DNA from: Spirochaetaceae bacterium
Lineage (GTDB): Bacteria; Spirochaetota; Spirochaetia; Treponematales; Breznakiellaceae
Length of the DNA stretch: 22,507 nt
NCBI GenBank assembly: GCA_031265015.1
Contig: JAISDG010000145.1
Location: 1 to 22,507 of the forward strand
Direction of reading: 5' to 3'
The notes under the pieces were generated by a model. That model saw only the letters and a list, made by a program, of their open reading frames with translations. It was not told where the DNA came from and ran no database searches. The translations under genes and the position numbers were made by a program. Positions 8,748 to 16,080 of the stretch are shown one piece after another. Position 1 is the first letter of the stretch, and every line of letters starts with the position of its first letter.

Positions 8748-10145
8748 TTAATTCGCCGCCAGCAGCAGATCGATATCCGCCACCGCCCCGCAGAGGGCGC
8801 TGAGGAACCGGGCCGCGGGAGCGCCGTCCACTACCTGATGATTGATGGTCAGGCTGAAACCGATGTGGGGAACAAAGGCAAACCCGCCGTTTTCTTCCGC
8901 GGGCTTAAGCTCAATACCGCAGACCCCAAGGATCGCTACTTCCGGAGCGTTAAGGACCGGGGTAAAACCGGTAATCCCGAAGCTTCCCAGGTTGCTCACC
9001 GTAAAGGTGGAACCCGAAAGTTCCCCGGGCTTGACGCTGCCGTCCTGGCAGGCGGCGGCAAGCCGTTTTGCCTCCAGGGAAATCCGCCGGAGCGAAAGCA
9101 GATCGGCGTTCCTGATCACCGGCACCATCAGGCCCCGGGGGGTGTCCACCGCCATACCCAGGTGAATCCGCTCGTAGGTTTTCAGGGTGTCGCCGGTTTT
9201 ATGGGCGTTCATATAGGGATAGGCGGGAAGCACCCGGGACACGGCGTACAGGATCAGATCGTTCACGGTGATCTTCCCAACTCCCAAATCCAGGCCGCCG
9301 GAGGGCGGGTTTCCGCCGGCCTTGAACCGTTTCCGCAGTTCCTGAAGCCGCGCCGCCGGAGCGCCGGCGTTAAGGGTAAACTGGGCGCTTTCCGTCAGGG
9401 AAGCAAGCATCCGGTCGGCAATAAGCTTGCGGACGCCCTTAACCGGCGTTTCGGTAACCTTCCCCTCCCCTTCCGGCCCCCCGGAAAACACGCCGGCGGC
9501 GGATCCTCCGGTCCTCGACCTGTCCAGGTCAGCAACGGTAACCCGCCCGCCGATACCGGAACCGGCGATGTCCGCCGCGCCCGCGGGAGAGGCCCCCAGG
9601 GCGGAGCGCGCCGCCGCGGTCAGCGCCGGCCGGCCCGCCAGGGCGGCCCGGACATCCCGCTCGATAACCCGGCCGCCCGGGCCGGAACCGGCGATGTCCG
9701 CCGGATCCAGCCCTTCCCGGACCGCCAGGTTCCGCGCCCGGGGAGAAAGCCCCGTTCCCGCCGCGGACGCGGGGGAAACGGCCGGCGTTGCGGCTGCCGC
9801 GGCTATTGCCGTACCCGCCGTATCCGCAGTTCCCGCGCCTGCGGAGGCCGTTCCTTCCCCGGCGGCGGGCCTGTCCCCGGCCGGGACAACGGCGCGCCAG
9901 TCTTCCCCGGCGGCCCCGATAACGGCGATGGGCTGAAGGACCGGCACGTCATCCCCGCCGGAACACAGTATCTTAAGGACCTGTCCGTCCGCTCCGGCGG
10001 GAATCTCGAAAGTCGCCTTGTCGGTTTCCACCACACACAGGGTGGTATCCGCCGTGACTGCGTCTCCTTCCTTTACCTTCCATTCCTGGATAATACAGGA
10101 TTCAACCGTATTCCCCTGCCGGGGCATGATCAACACATGGGCCAT
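8748..10145 (-). CDS. Lipoyl acyltransferase (E2) with two peripheral-subunit-binding domains
   Basis: Domain order: one lipoyl domain (residues 1-80, lipoyl Lys K43 in VETDKATFE); an Ala/Gly/Pro-rich flexible linker (about 88-132); a peripheral-subunit-binding domain (133-169, LSPRARNLAVREG then DIAGSGPGGRV); a second, shorter and more diverged copy (174-209, DIAGSGIGGRV); a further linker; then the catalytic acyltransferase domain ending in HQVVDG (H436, D440). It accepts the acyl group from E1 and transfers it to CoA, and it forms the core of the complex. The duplicated binding domain is reflected in DNA by a 22-base identical repeat. GAGGAG lies 7 bases before the ATG. It follows the DeoR gene by 43 bases. 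Confidence 0.93.
   Translation of the reverse strand: MAHVLIMPRQGNTVESCIIQEWKVKEGDAVTADTTLCVVETDKATFEIPAGADGQVLKILCSGGDDVPVLQPIAVIGAAGEDWRAVVPAGDRPAAGEGTASAGAGTADTAGTAIAAAAATPAVSPASAAGTGLSPRARNLAVREGLDPADIAGSGPGGRVIERDVRAALAGRPALTAAARSALGASPAGAADIAGSGIGGRVTVADLDRSRTGGSAAGVFSGGPEGEGKVTETPVKGVRKLIADRMLASLTESAQFTLNAGAPAARLQELRKRFKAGGNPPSGGLDLGVGKITVNDLILYAVSRVLPAYPYMNAHKTGDTLKTYERIHLGMAVDTPRGLMVPVIRNADLLSLRRISLEAKRLAAACQDGSVKPGELSGSTFTVSNLGSFGITGFTPVLNAPEVAILGVCGIELKPAEENGGFAFVPHIGFSLTINHQVVDGAPAARFLSALCGAVADIDLLLAAN
9556..9703. repeat. 22-base direct repeat inside the E2 gene
   Basis: The 22 bases at 9556-9577 are identical to those at 9682-9703. Each copy encodes the ADIAGSG core of a peripheral-subunit-binding domain. 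The repeat marks an internal duplication of that domain, 126 bases (42 codons) apart and in frame. Confidence 0.8.
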
Positions 10146-10188
10146 ATACGCTCCTCTTTAATTCTCTCCGTAATCTCTCATTCCTGTC

Positions 10189-10953
10189 CTAAGCACCGGC
10201 TGCCCGCCGGATGCTGATTCCCGCTTCGGTTAATTCCTCCGCAGCGGCATCCGGCAAACCCCGGTCGGTGATAATCAGGTCCATTTCCCCCAGGGGAAGG
10301 ACGCTGATAAATCCTGTTTTGCCGAACTTCCGGGAGTCCGCCAGAAGTACGGTGGTTTCGGCATGGGCCTTCATGGCTTTGACAATTTCCGCCCCCTCCG
10401 GCAGATGGGTGGTCATTCCCCGGTCCAGGGTAAAGCCGTCGGTTCCCACAAAGGCAAGGCGCACGTTAAGGCGGCTGATGGTATCCAGGGCGATGGGGCC
10501 TACCAGGCTTTCGGTGGGACGGCGGAACTCGCCCCCGGTCATGGTGATTTGCAGCATGGGATTCATCCGGGCATAGGAAAAAACCAGGGTGGAATTGGTA
10601 ACGATGTGAACGTCCCGCTTGCCCTGGAGGTATTTGGCCGCCAGGGCGATGGTGGTTCCCGCCTCCAGCATGATCACGTCCCCGTCCCGGACCAGCTCCG
10701 CCGCCGCCCGGGCGATGGCGTCTTTTTCTTCCCGCCGGGACTGCTGCCGTTCCAGAATATGCCGGTGAAAGGCCGGAGCCGCGCCCCCCCAGGTCCGGTT
10801 GAGCCAGCCCCGGTCTTCCAGGGTTTTTAAATCCCCCCGGATGGTTACTTCCGACAGCCCCAGCTCCTTCGCCATGGCGGTAACCGTCACGGAGCCGTCG
10901 GCGGAAAGCCTGTTGAGGATGATTCGTTCCCGGTCGTTCAGGGCCTCTGTCAA
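10189..10953 (-). CDS. DeoR-family transcriptional regulator
   Basis: An N-terminal winged helix-turn-helix (DRERIILNRLSADGSVTV, then LGLSEVTIRGDLKTLE) is followed by a DeoR C-terminal sugar-phosphate-sensing domain with EAGTT, IVTNS, TMTGGEFRR and FVGTDGFTLDRGMTT. Such regulators usually repress sugar or polyol operons and respond to a phosphorylated sugar. The start chosen is TTG at 10953, because GGAGGT lies just upstream and the product (254 residues) then begins like family members. GTG at 10989 would add 12 residues but has only a distant GAAGG. It is first in the operon with E2-E3-E1-PHP-SDR, so it probably controls that operon and itself. Confidence 0.92.
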   Translation of the reverse strand: MTEALNDRERIILNRLSADGSVTVTAMAKELGLSEVTIRGDLKTLEDRGWLNRTWGGAAPAFHRHILERQQSRREEKDAIARAAAELVRDGDVIMLEAGTTIALAAKYLQGKRDVHIVTNSTLVFSYARMNPMLQITMTGGEFRRPTESLVGPIALDTISRLNVRLAFVGTDGFTLDRGMTTHLPEGAEIVKAMKAHAETTVLLADSRKFGKTGFISVLPLGEMDLIITDRGLPDAAAEELTEAGISIRRAAGA

Positions 10954-10956
10954 ACT

Positions 10957-10962
10957 ACCTCC
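10957..10962 (-). promoter_or_regulatory. Ribosome binding site deciding the DeoR start
   Basis: GGAGGT on the minus strand, 3 bases before a TTG codon at 10953. The spacing is tight but the match is strong, and the resulting N-terminus fits the DeoR family. Confidence 0.55.
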
Positions 10963-11051
10963 GCCCGGAAGCCGACGGCCGGTATTCACCGGCCAACGGT
11001 CGCCTTCGATTTACTTTCGGAAAACTTTCTTTTCCCTTTTGAAGCTAGCAT

Positions 11052-11079
11052 ATTTTAAAAAGAAATACAAGAGGGTAAA
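11052..11079 (-). promoter_or_regulatory. Candidate promoter of the DeoR-E2-E3-E1-PHP-SDR operon
   Basis: On the minus strand, TTTACC (11074-11079) and TAAAAT (11052-11057) are separated by 16 bases. They match the -35 and -10 consensus at 4/6 and 5/6 positions. The region is AT-rich in a GC-rich window and lies about 100 bases before the DeoR start. Confidence 0.4.
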
Positions 11080-11094
11080 TGACAATTCCAAATT

Positions 11095-11209
11095 TAACCA
11101 CAACGAACCTTCGGTTCGACCAAACGGACAAACACGGACCTGTTGTTTCAATTCTTCGGCTTTTGTCCGTGTTGGTCCGTGAGGGCGAACCGAAGGTTCG
11201 TTGTGGTTA
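11095..11209. repeat. Large imperfect inverted repeat with nested palindromes
   Basis: Arms 11095-11139 and 11165-11209 pair at 41 of 45 positions, and the outer 24 bases (11095-11118 with 11186-11209) are perfect. The central 25 bases (11140-11164) are the loop. Each arm also holds its own small palindrome: CGAACC-TTC-GGTTCG in the left arm, CGAACC-GAA-GGTTCG in the right. The inner arm carries ACGGAC/ACACGGAC near-repeats. It lies between two minus-strand genes, so it could be a strong transcript hairpin or a small non-autonomous mobile (MITE-like) element. Neither is proven. Confidence 0.85.
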
Positions 11210-11240
11210 TTTTCCCGTGGATGGTGATTTTTGGGCCGGC

Positions 11241-12254
11241 TTACTGGTAGATTACCAGATAGGGACGGGGATTCAGCGCAAACACTTCTTCCGGGCTTAA
11301 AAGCGGATCGTCGTAGCCCGCGCCGGGGATGCCGAAATTGTAAAACAGCTTAAAACCCTTGACCGGCATATTCCGCGCCGCGGCATTGTAGGAATAGGTA
11401 CTGCGTTTCAGCGCGGGACCGCCGAAACCGTCGGAACAGTGGACCAGGGTAACCTGTCTGTATCCGGTACGGATATCGCTTCTGTCCCTGATCATACTGT
11501 AGTGGAACTGGTGAATCACCAGCATCCGTTCTCCCTGTAAACGGTACTTTGCCAGGTACTCCGCCATGATTTTCTGGGCTTCGTTTATTTCTTCGCCGCT
11601 GACGCTGCCGATACGCTGCATGGGTTTATCGGTCCGCCATTCGGGATCCAGGGCCAGGTGGACATTGGGATAGTGGAGGTAAGGCAGCATCGTCTTAAGG
11701 GATTCCAGCGGATCGTATCTGCCAATCTGGTGATCAATAAAAATAAGCATCTCCCGTTCCAGGGCAAAACGTATGTAGCTTTGGAGGATCGCGCCGGGGA
11801 TATAGCCGATTTCCCCTCCGGGCTGGACGGTTCCGTAGATAATGTAGAGGGCCTTACGGACCCCCCGCCTGCCGTTGGCGGTATTGTATTTCTCCGTCAG
11901 CGCGTTAAGGCGGCTGTTCAGTTCCGGCAGTTCATAGCGGCCCAGGATCCCCATGTTGGGGGAACTGGGGTGGCCGTAAAAGGCGATAATGTCGCTGTTA
12001 AGGAAAAGGGGCCGCCGGAGCGCCAGTATCCGGGCGTCGTTTTCCAGTTCCGTGGGCGCCCAGTAGGGCCGGGCCGCTTCCTGAAAAAGCCATTCCCGGT
12101 AATAGGAGGTAAAGTAAATCCCGGGGAAAAGACCGGACAGGAAGTCCCCGGTTTCGCCGGGGGCTTTGTTGTGGATGGAAGGATCTTCTCCCGCGGCGCC
12201 AAGCAGTAAAAGGGAAAGGAGCAGCAGTATGCCTGATCTAAGGGAACGGATCAT
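11241..12254 (-). CDS. Secreted protein of unknown function, possibly glycosidase-like fold
   Basis: A clear signal peptide is present: MIRSLRSGILLLLSLLLLGAAG, positive then a Leu-rich core, with likely cleavage near residue 21-22 and no lipobox Cys. The mature part of about 315 residues has alternating segments such as DIIAFYGHPSSPNMGILG, EMLIFIDHQIG, VHLALDPEWR and MLVIHQF, which look like beta strands of a TIM barrel carrying acidic residues at strand ends. This is reminiscent of secreted glycoside-hydrolase-like proteins, but no catalytic family was recognised. The predicted location is the periplasm or outside the cell. The ribosome site is weak (TAAGG directly before the ATG). It is divergent from the zincin gene and separated from the DeoR operon by the inverted repeat. 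Confidence 0.75.
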   Translation of the reverse strand: MIRSLRSGILLLLSLLLLGAAGEDPSIHNKAPGETGDFLSGLFPGIYFTSYYREWLFQEAARPYWAPTELENDARILALRRPLFLNSDIIAFYGHPSSPNMGILGRYELPELNSRLNALTEKYNTANGRRGVRKALYIIYGTVQPGGEIGYIPGAILQSYIRFALEREMLIFIDHQIGRYDPLESLKTMLPYLHYPNVHLALDPEWRTDKPMQRIGSVSGEEINEAQKIMAEYLAKYRLQGERMLVIHQFHYSMIRDRSDIRTGYRQVTLVHCSDGFGGPALKRSTYSYNAAARNMPVKGFKLFYNFGIPGAGYDDPLLSPEEVFALNPRPYLVIYQ

Positions 12255-12304
12255 CCTTATTCTGTATCGGCATCCTGGCGGCGGATCATAACAAGCAGGC
12301 GGAG

Positions 12305-12356
12305 CCGGCTGCGCGGGCGGCGCCAGTTACGCCGGCGGCGTCAGCTGCGCAGCCGG
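12305..12356. repeat. GC-rich inverted repeat in divergent intergenic region
   Basis: CCGGCTGCGC (12305-12314) and GCGCAGCCGG (12347-12356) are perfect inverted 10-base arms. A smaller hairpin lies between them (CGGCG at 12318-12322 with CGCCG at 12330-12334). The element sits between two divergently transcribed genes. It could be a regulator site or a leader hairpin; no clear promoter elements were seen beside it. Confidence 0.55.
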
Positions 12357-12406
12357 GACAAGTCCGGCTATACAGATTCCGTCTTTTCCGGTATTTTTGA
12401 AAAGCC

Positions 12407-13234
12407 ATGAATCAGGATCAGGTGAAAACAGCCCTTCTTTCCCTGGCCGACGCTCCGCTGGAATTTTCGGTGATCCTTTCGGGGAAAAAGAGCGGCAAGG
12501 TTAACGGACTTTACAAGACCGAAACCAGGGAAATCATCCTCCATAACCGGAATTTTGCCCAGGACGCAGGCGGAGAAAACCTCCTTCTTTATACGGCGAT
12601 CCACGAGTATGCCCACCACCTTCACGCCTGCGGCCGGGGCGGCACCCTTTCATCCAGGGCCCATACTTCGGAATTCTGGGCCATCTTTCACGAACTGCTG
12701 GAAAAGGCCGAAGCCAAAAGGGTGTACCGGAATGTGTTTGCCGAATCTCCCGAGCTGGTTACGCTTACCGGTCAGATTAAAAAGAAATTTCTGGAAGAAA
12801 ACGGCAGCCTGGTCAAGGAGCTGGGAAAACAGCTGCTGCGGGCCTGTGAGCTGTGCGGACAAATCGGAGGCCGTTTCGAAGACTATGTAGACCGGGTACT
12901 CCGTATCCCTAAACTGGCGGCCCAGACAGCGATAAAGATGTACCAGTACGATTTGGATCCCGCCCTGGGAGCGGATAACATGCGTTATCTGGCGGGTATA
13001 CGAAACGGAGAGGATCGCTCCGGGGCGGAACGGGCCCTTTTGGCGGGGAAAAGTCCCGACTCGGTAAAAACCGCCCTGCGCAGCCGGAACGTTTCCGCCC
13101 TGGCTCCCAAACCGGAAGAAGACCGGCGGACCATGCTGGAAAAAGAAAAAATCCGGCTGGAAAAAACCATCGATACCCTCAACCGCCGGCTGGGGGAAGT
13201 AGAGCAGGAACTCGTATCCCTCCCCAAACGCTGA
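12407..13234 (+). CDS. Putative zinc metalloprotein (HEYAH motif) with C-terminal coiled coil
   Basis: Residues 62-73 contain AIHEYAHHLH, an HExxH zincin motif (H66, E67, H70). A third metal ligand could not be assigned by eye. Upstream, NGLYKTETREIILHNRNF resembles the strand preceding the metal helix in small metallopeptidases. The middle part (about 100-200) is helical and ends in LAGIRNGEDRSGAERALL. The last 40 residues are rich in Lys, Glu and Leu and probably form a coiled coil. There is no signal peptide, so it is probably cytoplasmic. The start has only a weak purine stretch (GAAAAG) before it. It could be a peptidase or a degenerate metal-binding regulator. The family was not recognised by name. 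Confidence 0.75.
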   Translation: MNQDQVKTALLSLADAPLEFSVILSGKKSGKVNGLYKTETREIILHNRNFAQDAGGENLLLYTAIHEYAHHLHACGRGGTLSSRAHTSEFWAIFHELLEKAEAKRVYRNVFAESPELVTLTGQIKKKFLEENGSLVKELGKQLLRACELCGQIGGRFEDYVDRVLRIPKLAAQTAIKMYQYDLDPALGADNMRYLAGIRNGEDRSGAERALLAGKSPDSVKTALRSRNVSALAPKPEEDRRTMLEKEKIRLEKTIDTLNRRLGEVEQELVSLPKR

Positions 13235-13299
13235 CATGACTTTGTTCCGGGTGAAACGGATCCGCCCTCCGCGGCGTTAAGCGTCACGGACAGCAGGCT

Positions 13300-14316
13300 T
13301 TACCTGAAGATACCGCTGTTTAAAAGCTTATCGGAAAATTCATCCACCAGGGGAACGCCTTCACCGTTAAGATCAATTCCGGTTTTTCTGCAAAAATCTT
13401 CAAGCTGAACATAAACCCAGTCATTTCGGACGTTAATACATGCCGGCCGGCCCTCTTCCTCTATAAAGTCCGCCAACAACCGGATCGTTTCCTGTACGGT
13501 ATCCTCGTTCGGTTTGAGCAGATACTGGGCCGCCAGCACATTTTTTTCGGCGTTCATAAGGACGACCATGCGCATGAGCGCCGGAAAACCGGCTCTGGTT
13601 GTTCCCACGGAAACGGGCGCATAGACCGTATCAACTTCCAGGGTAAGGCCGTTTGAGGGTTTCATTTTTAGCGCGCCGGTAAAAATTTCGTTTTGTATGA
13701 TGCAGCTTTCCCCAAAGCTTGTTACCGGCTGCATGGGCCGGGATTCGGTGGTCCATGTTTTTGTTTTCTTCGAATAGGCATGGTACAGGATATTGTCTTT
13801 TTCAAAATCCACGGGAAGTTCATGATCGGCAAAGTACTCATAGGCGGCGATAAATTGCTCCAGAATTTTTATAAGCTGCGCGGCATTTTTATCAGAAATT
13901 TTCCAGGGCATACAATTTGGCCGGGATCGCCTGAAATAGGGCCAGTTGTTTTTACCCCGGAAACTTAACCCCAGTTCTTTGATTGTTTCCCGCTCGTCGG
14001 GAAAAAGTTCATCCCGGTCTCCAAAATAGCAGGACAGGCAGTCCAGATAGCTTAAGACGTAAGAAGACGAATCGTTGTTTTCCGCTATCCGTAAAAGCCC
14101 CGATACGGATTGCAGGCCCGGATATACCCCAATGCCGTAACATTCACCGTTTCTTCCCATAACCGAACAGAAAACCGGTTCTTTCATGCCGGGCAGTTCA
14201 ATGCAAACAAGATCCATGTCCCATAATTTGGTCCATGGTTCCAGGATTTTTATTTTTCCCATCAATTGATACAGGGCCTTTAACTGATCGGCTGAAGGGT
14301 TCTGCTGCTTTGCCAT
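13300..14316 (-). CDS. DUF7309/DUF6930-like protein of unknown function
   Basis: The 338-residue soluble protein has no signal peptide. The N-terminal part, with KILEPWTKLWDMDLVCIELP, VFCSVMGRNGECYGIGVYPG and SYLDCLSCYFGDRDEL, resembles the family I recall as DUF7309. The C-terminal part, ending with ACINVRNDWVYVQLEDFC, resembles DUF6930. Both are uncharacterised and commonly occur together. These assignments come from memory of the sequence pattern and need a profile search. It is convergent with the zincin gene (65 bases between the stops). A small perfect hairpin, CCGGGT-TTT-ACCCGG (14329-14343 on the plus strand), lies just upstream of its start, and no strong ribosome site is visible. 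Confidence 0.72.
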   Translation of the reverse strand: MAKQQNPSADQLKALYQLMGKIKILEPWTKLWDMDLVCIELPGMKEPVFCSVMGRNGECYGIGVYPGLQSVSGLLRIAENNDSSSYVLSYLDCLSCYFGDRDELFPDERETIKELGLSFRGKNNWPYFRRSRPNCMPWKISDKNAAQLIKILEQFIAAYEYFADHELPVDFEKDNILYHAYSKKTKTWTTESRPMQPVTSFGESCIIQNEIFTGALKMKPSNGLTLEVDTVYAPVSVGTTRAGFPALMRMVVLMNAEKNVLAAQYLLKPNEDTVQETIRLLADFIEEEGRPACINVRNDWVYVQLEDFCRKTGIDLNGEGVPLVDEFSDKLLNSGIFR

Positions 14317-14396
14317 AGACCCATAGTACCGGGTTTTACCCGGGAGAACAAGCGGACCCCATGGTACCGGCCGCCAAAGCCGAAGGTAAGGAACGC

Positions 14397-14426
14397 TTGC
14401 GTACCTGCAATGATCTGACTTATAGT
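14397..14426 (+). promoter_or_regulatory. Candidate promoter of the DJ-1/PfpI gene
   Basis: TTGCGT (14397-14402) and TATAGT (14421-14426) are separated by 18 bases. The -10 matches 5/6, the -35 only 3/6. The expected transcript start near 14433 gives a leader of about 48 bases that contains the AAGGAG ribosome site. Confidence 0.35.
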
Positions 14427-14480
14427 TTTCATGGCGGGAGCCTCATGGTTGATAGTTAATTTAGTTAAGGAGTTACGGAT

Positions 14481-15062
14481 ATGGGAAAGAAAGCGCTGGT
14501 TTTTTTGGCCGAGGGGTTTGAAGAAGTAGAGGCGGTAACGCCCATTGATTATCTGCGCCGGGCGGGAATCGAGGTAACCGTTGCCTCCATAAAAAACGAC
14601 CGGACAGTCAGGGGCGCTCACGGCATTTCCCTTGCCGCGGATACGACCATTGCGGAACTGGAAACATCAGGCCGGTTTTCCGCCGCGGTTTGGGACGCCG
14701 TTTTTGTTCCCGGCGGCATGCCCGGCGCGGCAAACCTGGCGGCCTGCGTCCCGGCGGGGAATTTTTACCGGGAAATGACCGCCTCGGGCAAAATAACCGC
14801 GGCCATCTGCGCCTCTCCCGCGGTGTTCCTGGCCCCCTTAGGGCTTCTGGAGGGCAAAAAATTTACCTGTTATCCGGGGGACGAAAAACAGACCAGCGGC
14901 GGAACATGGTCCGCCGGCAGGGTGGTGGTGGACGGCAATCTGATAACCAGCCGCGGCCCCGGTACCGCCGCGGCTTTTGCCCTGGCCCTGATTGAAAAGC
15001 TCGCGGGAAAAGAAGAGGTACAAAAACTTACCGTGGCGGCGCTCCTAGAGATTCCCGGCTGA
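14481..15062 (+). CDS. DJ-1/PfpI family protein
   Basis: The 193-residue protein spans one DJ-1/PfpI domain. It begins KKALVFLAEGFEEVEAVTPIDYLRRAGI, with E17 in the place of the conserved DJ-1 acid. The nucleophile elbow AAICASPAVF has C110. PGGMPGAANLA precedes it. This pattern is that of the DJ-1/YajL branch, to which chaperone, deglycase and redox-sensing roles have been assigned; the exact activity is uncertain. AAGGAG lies about 10 bases before the ATG. The 3' end overlaps the convergent PfkB kinase gene by 35 bases. Confidence 0.92.
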   Translation: MGKKALVFLAEGFEEVEAVTPIDYLRRAGIEVTVASIKNDRTVRGAHGISLAADTTIAELETSGRFSAAVWDAVFVPGGMPGAANLAACVPAGNFYREMTASGKITAAICASPAVFLAPLGLLEGKKFTCYPGDEKQTSGGTWSAGRVVVDGNLITSRGPGTAAAFALALIEKLAGKEEVQKLTVAALLEIPG

Positions 15063-16065
15063 TCTTGACTCCCGGCACGGCGAGAATTTTCCCCGCCGTC
15101 CGGTTCCCCAGGGCGGCGCATTCCTCCAGGGCTTTGCCCCGGAGGAACGCGGCAAGAAAGCCCGCGGCAAAGGCATCCCCGGCGCCGGTGCTGTCAACGG
15201 GAACCAGGGGCGTTGTTTCCGCCGCAAAGGCGCCGGCGGCGGAAACCACCACCGCCCCCTTTTCCGCCTGTTTCAGGACGATGATCGATCCCGCCTTCCC
15301 GCACAGGTCCTTCCAAAAACCGGCGGACTTAAGCCGGCAGGAAGAAGACGCGGCAGGGGCCGGTTCCGTACCGCCGGTTTTCCCGTGTAAAACGCCGTAG
15401 AGGGCGGCCGCTTCTTCTTCGTTCATAAAAAGGATCAGGGGATGTTCCCCCATATATTCCAGTATACGCTCCGCCCCGGCGCGGATCTTGAAAACGGAAC
15501 CGGCATCCAGGACAAGGACCGGATTCCCGGCGCGGTCCCGGGCGGCAAGTTCGAACACCCGGCGGACCAGGTCTTCCCGGTCCAGCATATAGCCGTCCAG
15601 GACAACGGCTTTGGCCTGGCTGAAGAGTTCTTCCGGTATGCCGCCGGGACCGAAGTCCTCCGCCGCTCCGGGAGACGCGGCAATTTTAACGCCCTCCGGA
15701 GTAGTGAGTACCAGGCAGCGTCCGGTTTTTTTTACGGAGGGAAGCAGCAGGACCTGTACCCCGGCGTCGATCAAATCCCGCTTAAAAAGCCGGGCAAAAG
15801 CATCCGGCCCGCCGGTTCCCGCGCCCAGTCCCGCGGAACCGGCAAAGGCGCCGCGTATTCCCAGCAGGGAGGCGATTTTTGCCACATTGGCGGCCCCGCC
15901 CCCGGAACCGTATACCATGGAGGGCAGGACCCCCAGGACCAGGTCGATCAAAGCCGGAGAAACATGCTGGACCGGCGCCGTGATGCCGTACCGCCGGCAG
16001 AAGTTTTCATCGGCCTCTGCAAAGATATCCAGCATGGCGTGGCCCAGGCACAGCAGCTCAACCAT
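15028..16065 (-). CDS. PfkB-family carbohydrate (or nucleoside) kinase
   Basis: PfkB/ribokinase hallmarks are the N-terminal GSGGGAANVAKIASLLG segment and the C-terminal DSTGAGDAFAAGF motif, with the catalytic base D297. The enzyme would transfer phosphate from ATP to a sugar or nucleoside; the substrate cannot be read from these motifs. At 345 residues it is within family length. The start lies 15 bases after the acetate kinase stop and has no clear ribosome site, so it probably depends on translation from that upstream gene. Its 3' end overlaps the convergent DJ-1 gene by 35 bases. Confidence 0.9.
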   Translation of the reverse strand: MVELLCLGHAMLDIFAEADENFCRRYGITAPVQHVSPALIDLVLGVLPSMVYGSGGGAANVAKIASLLGIRGAFAGSAGLGAGTGGPDAFARLFKRDLIDAGVQVLLLPSVKKTGRCLVLTTPEGVKIAASPGAAEDFGPGGIPEELFSQAKAVVLDGYMLDREDLVRRVFELAARDRAGNPVLVLDAGSVFKIRAGAERILEYMGEHPLILFMNEEEAAALYGVLHGKTGGTEPAPAASSSCRLKSAGFWKDLCGKAGSIIVLKQAEKGAVVVSAAGAFAAETTPLVPVDSTGAGDAFAAGFLAAFLRGKALEECAALGNRTAGKILAVPGVKISRESLGAPPR

Positions 16066-16080
16066 AAGCGCTGATTACCG

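Noticed and set aside
8838..10217. Long plus-strand open frame opposite the E2 gene
   Set aside because: It is a shadow of the Ala/Gly-rich E2 coding sequence, with Arg/Gly-rich low-complexity content.
14280..14433. Short minus-strand frame beginning MKTISQIIAGTQAF upstream of the DUF7309-like gene
   Set aside because: It overlaps the start of a better-supported gene in another frame and lies over the candidate DJ-1 promoter. There is no independent support.
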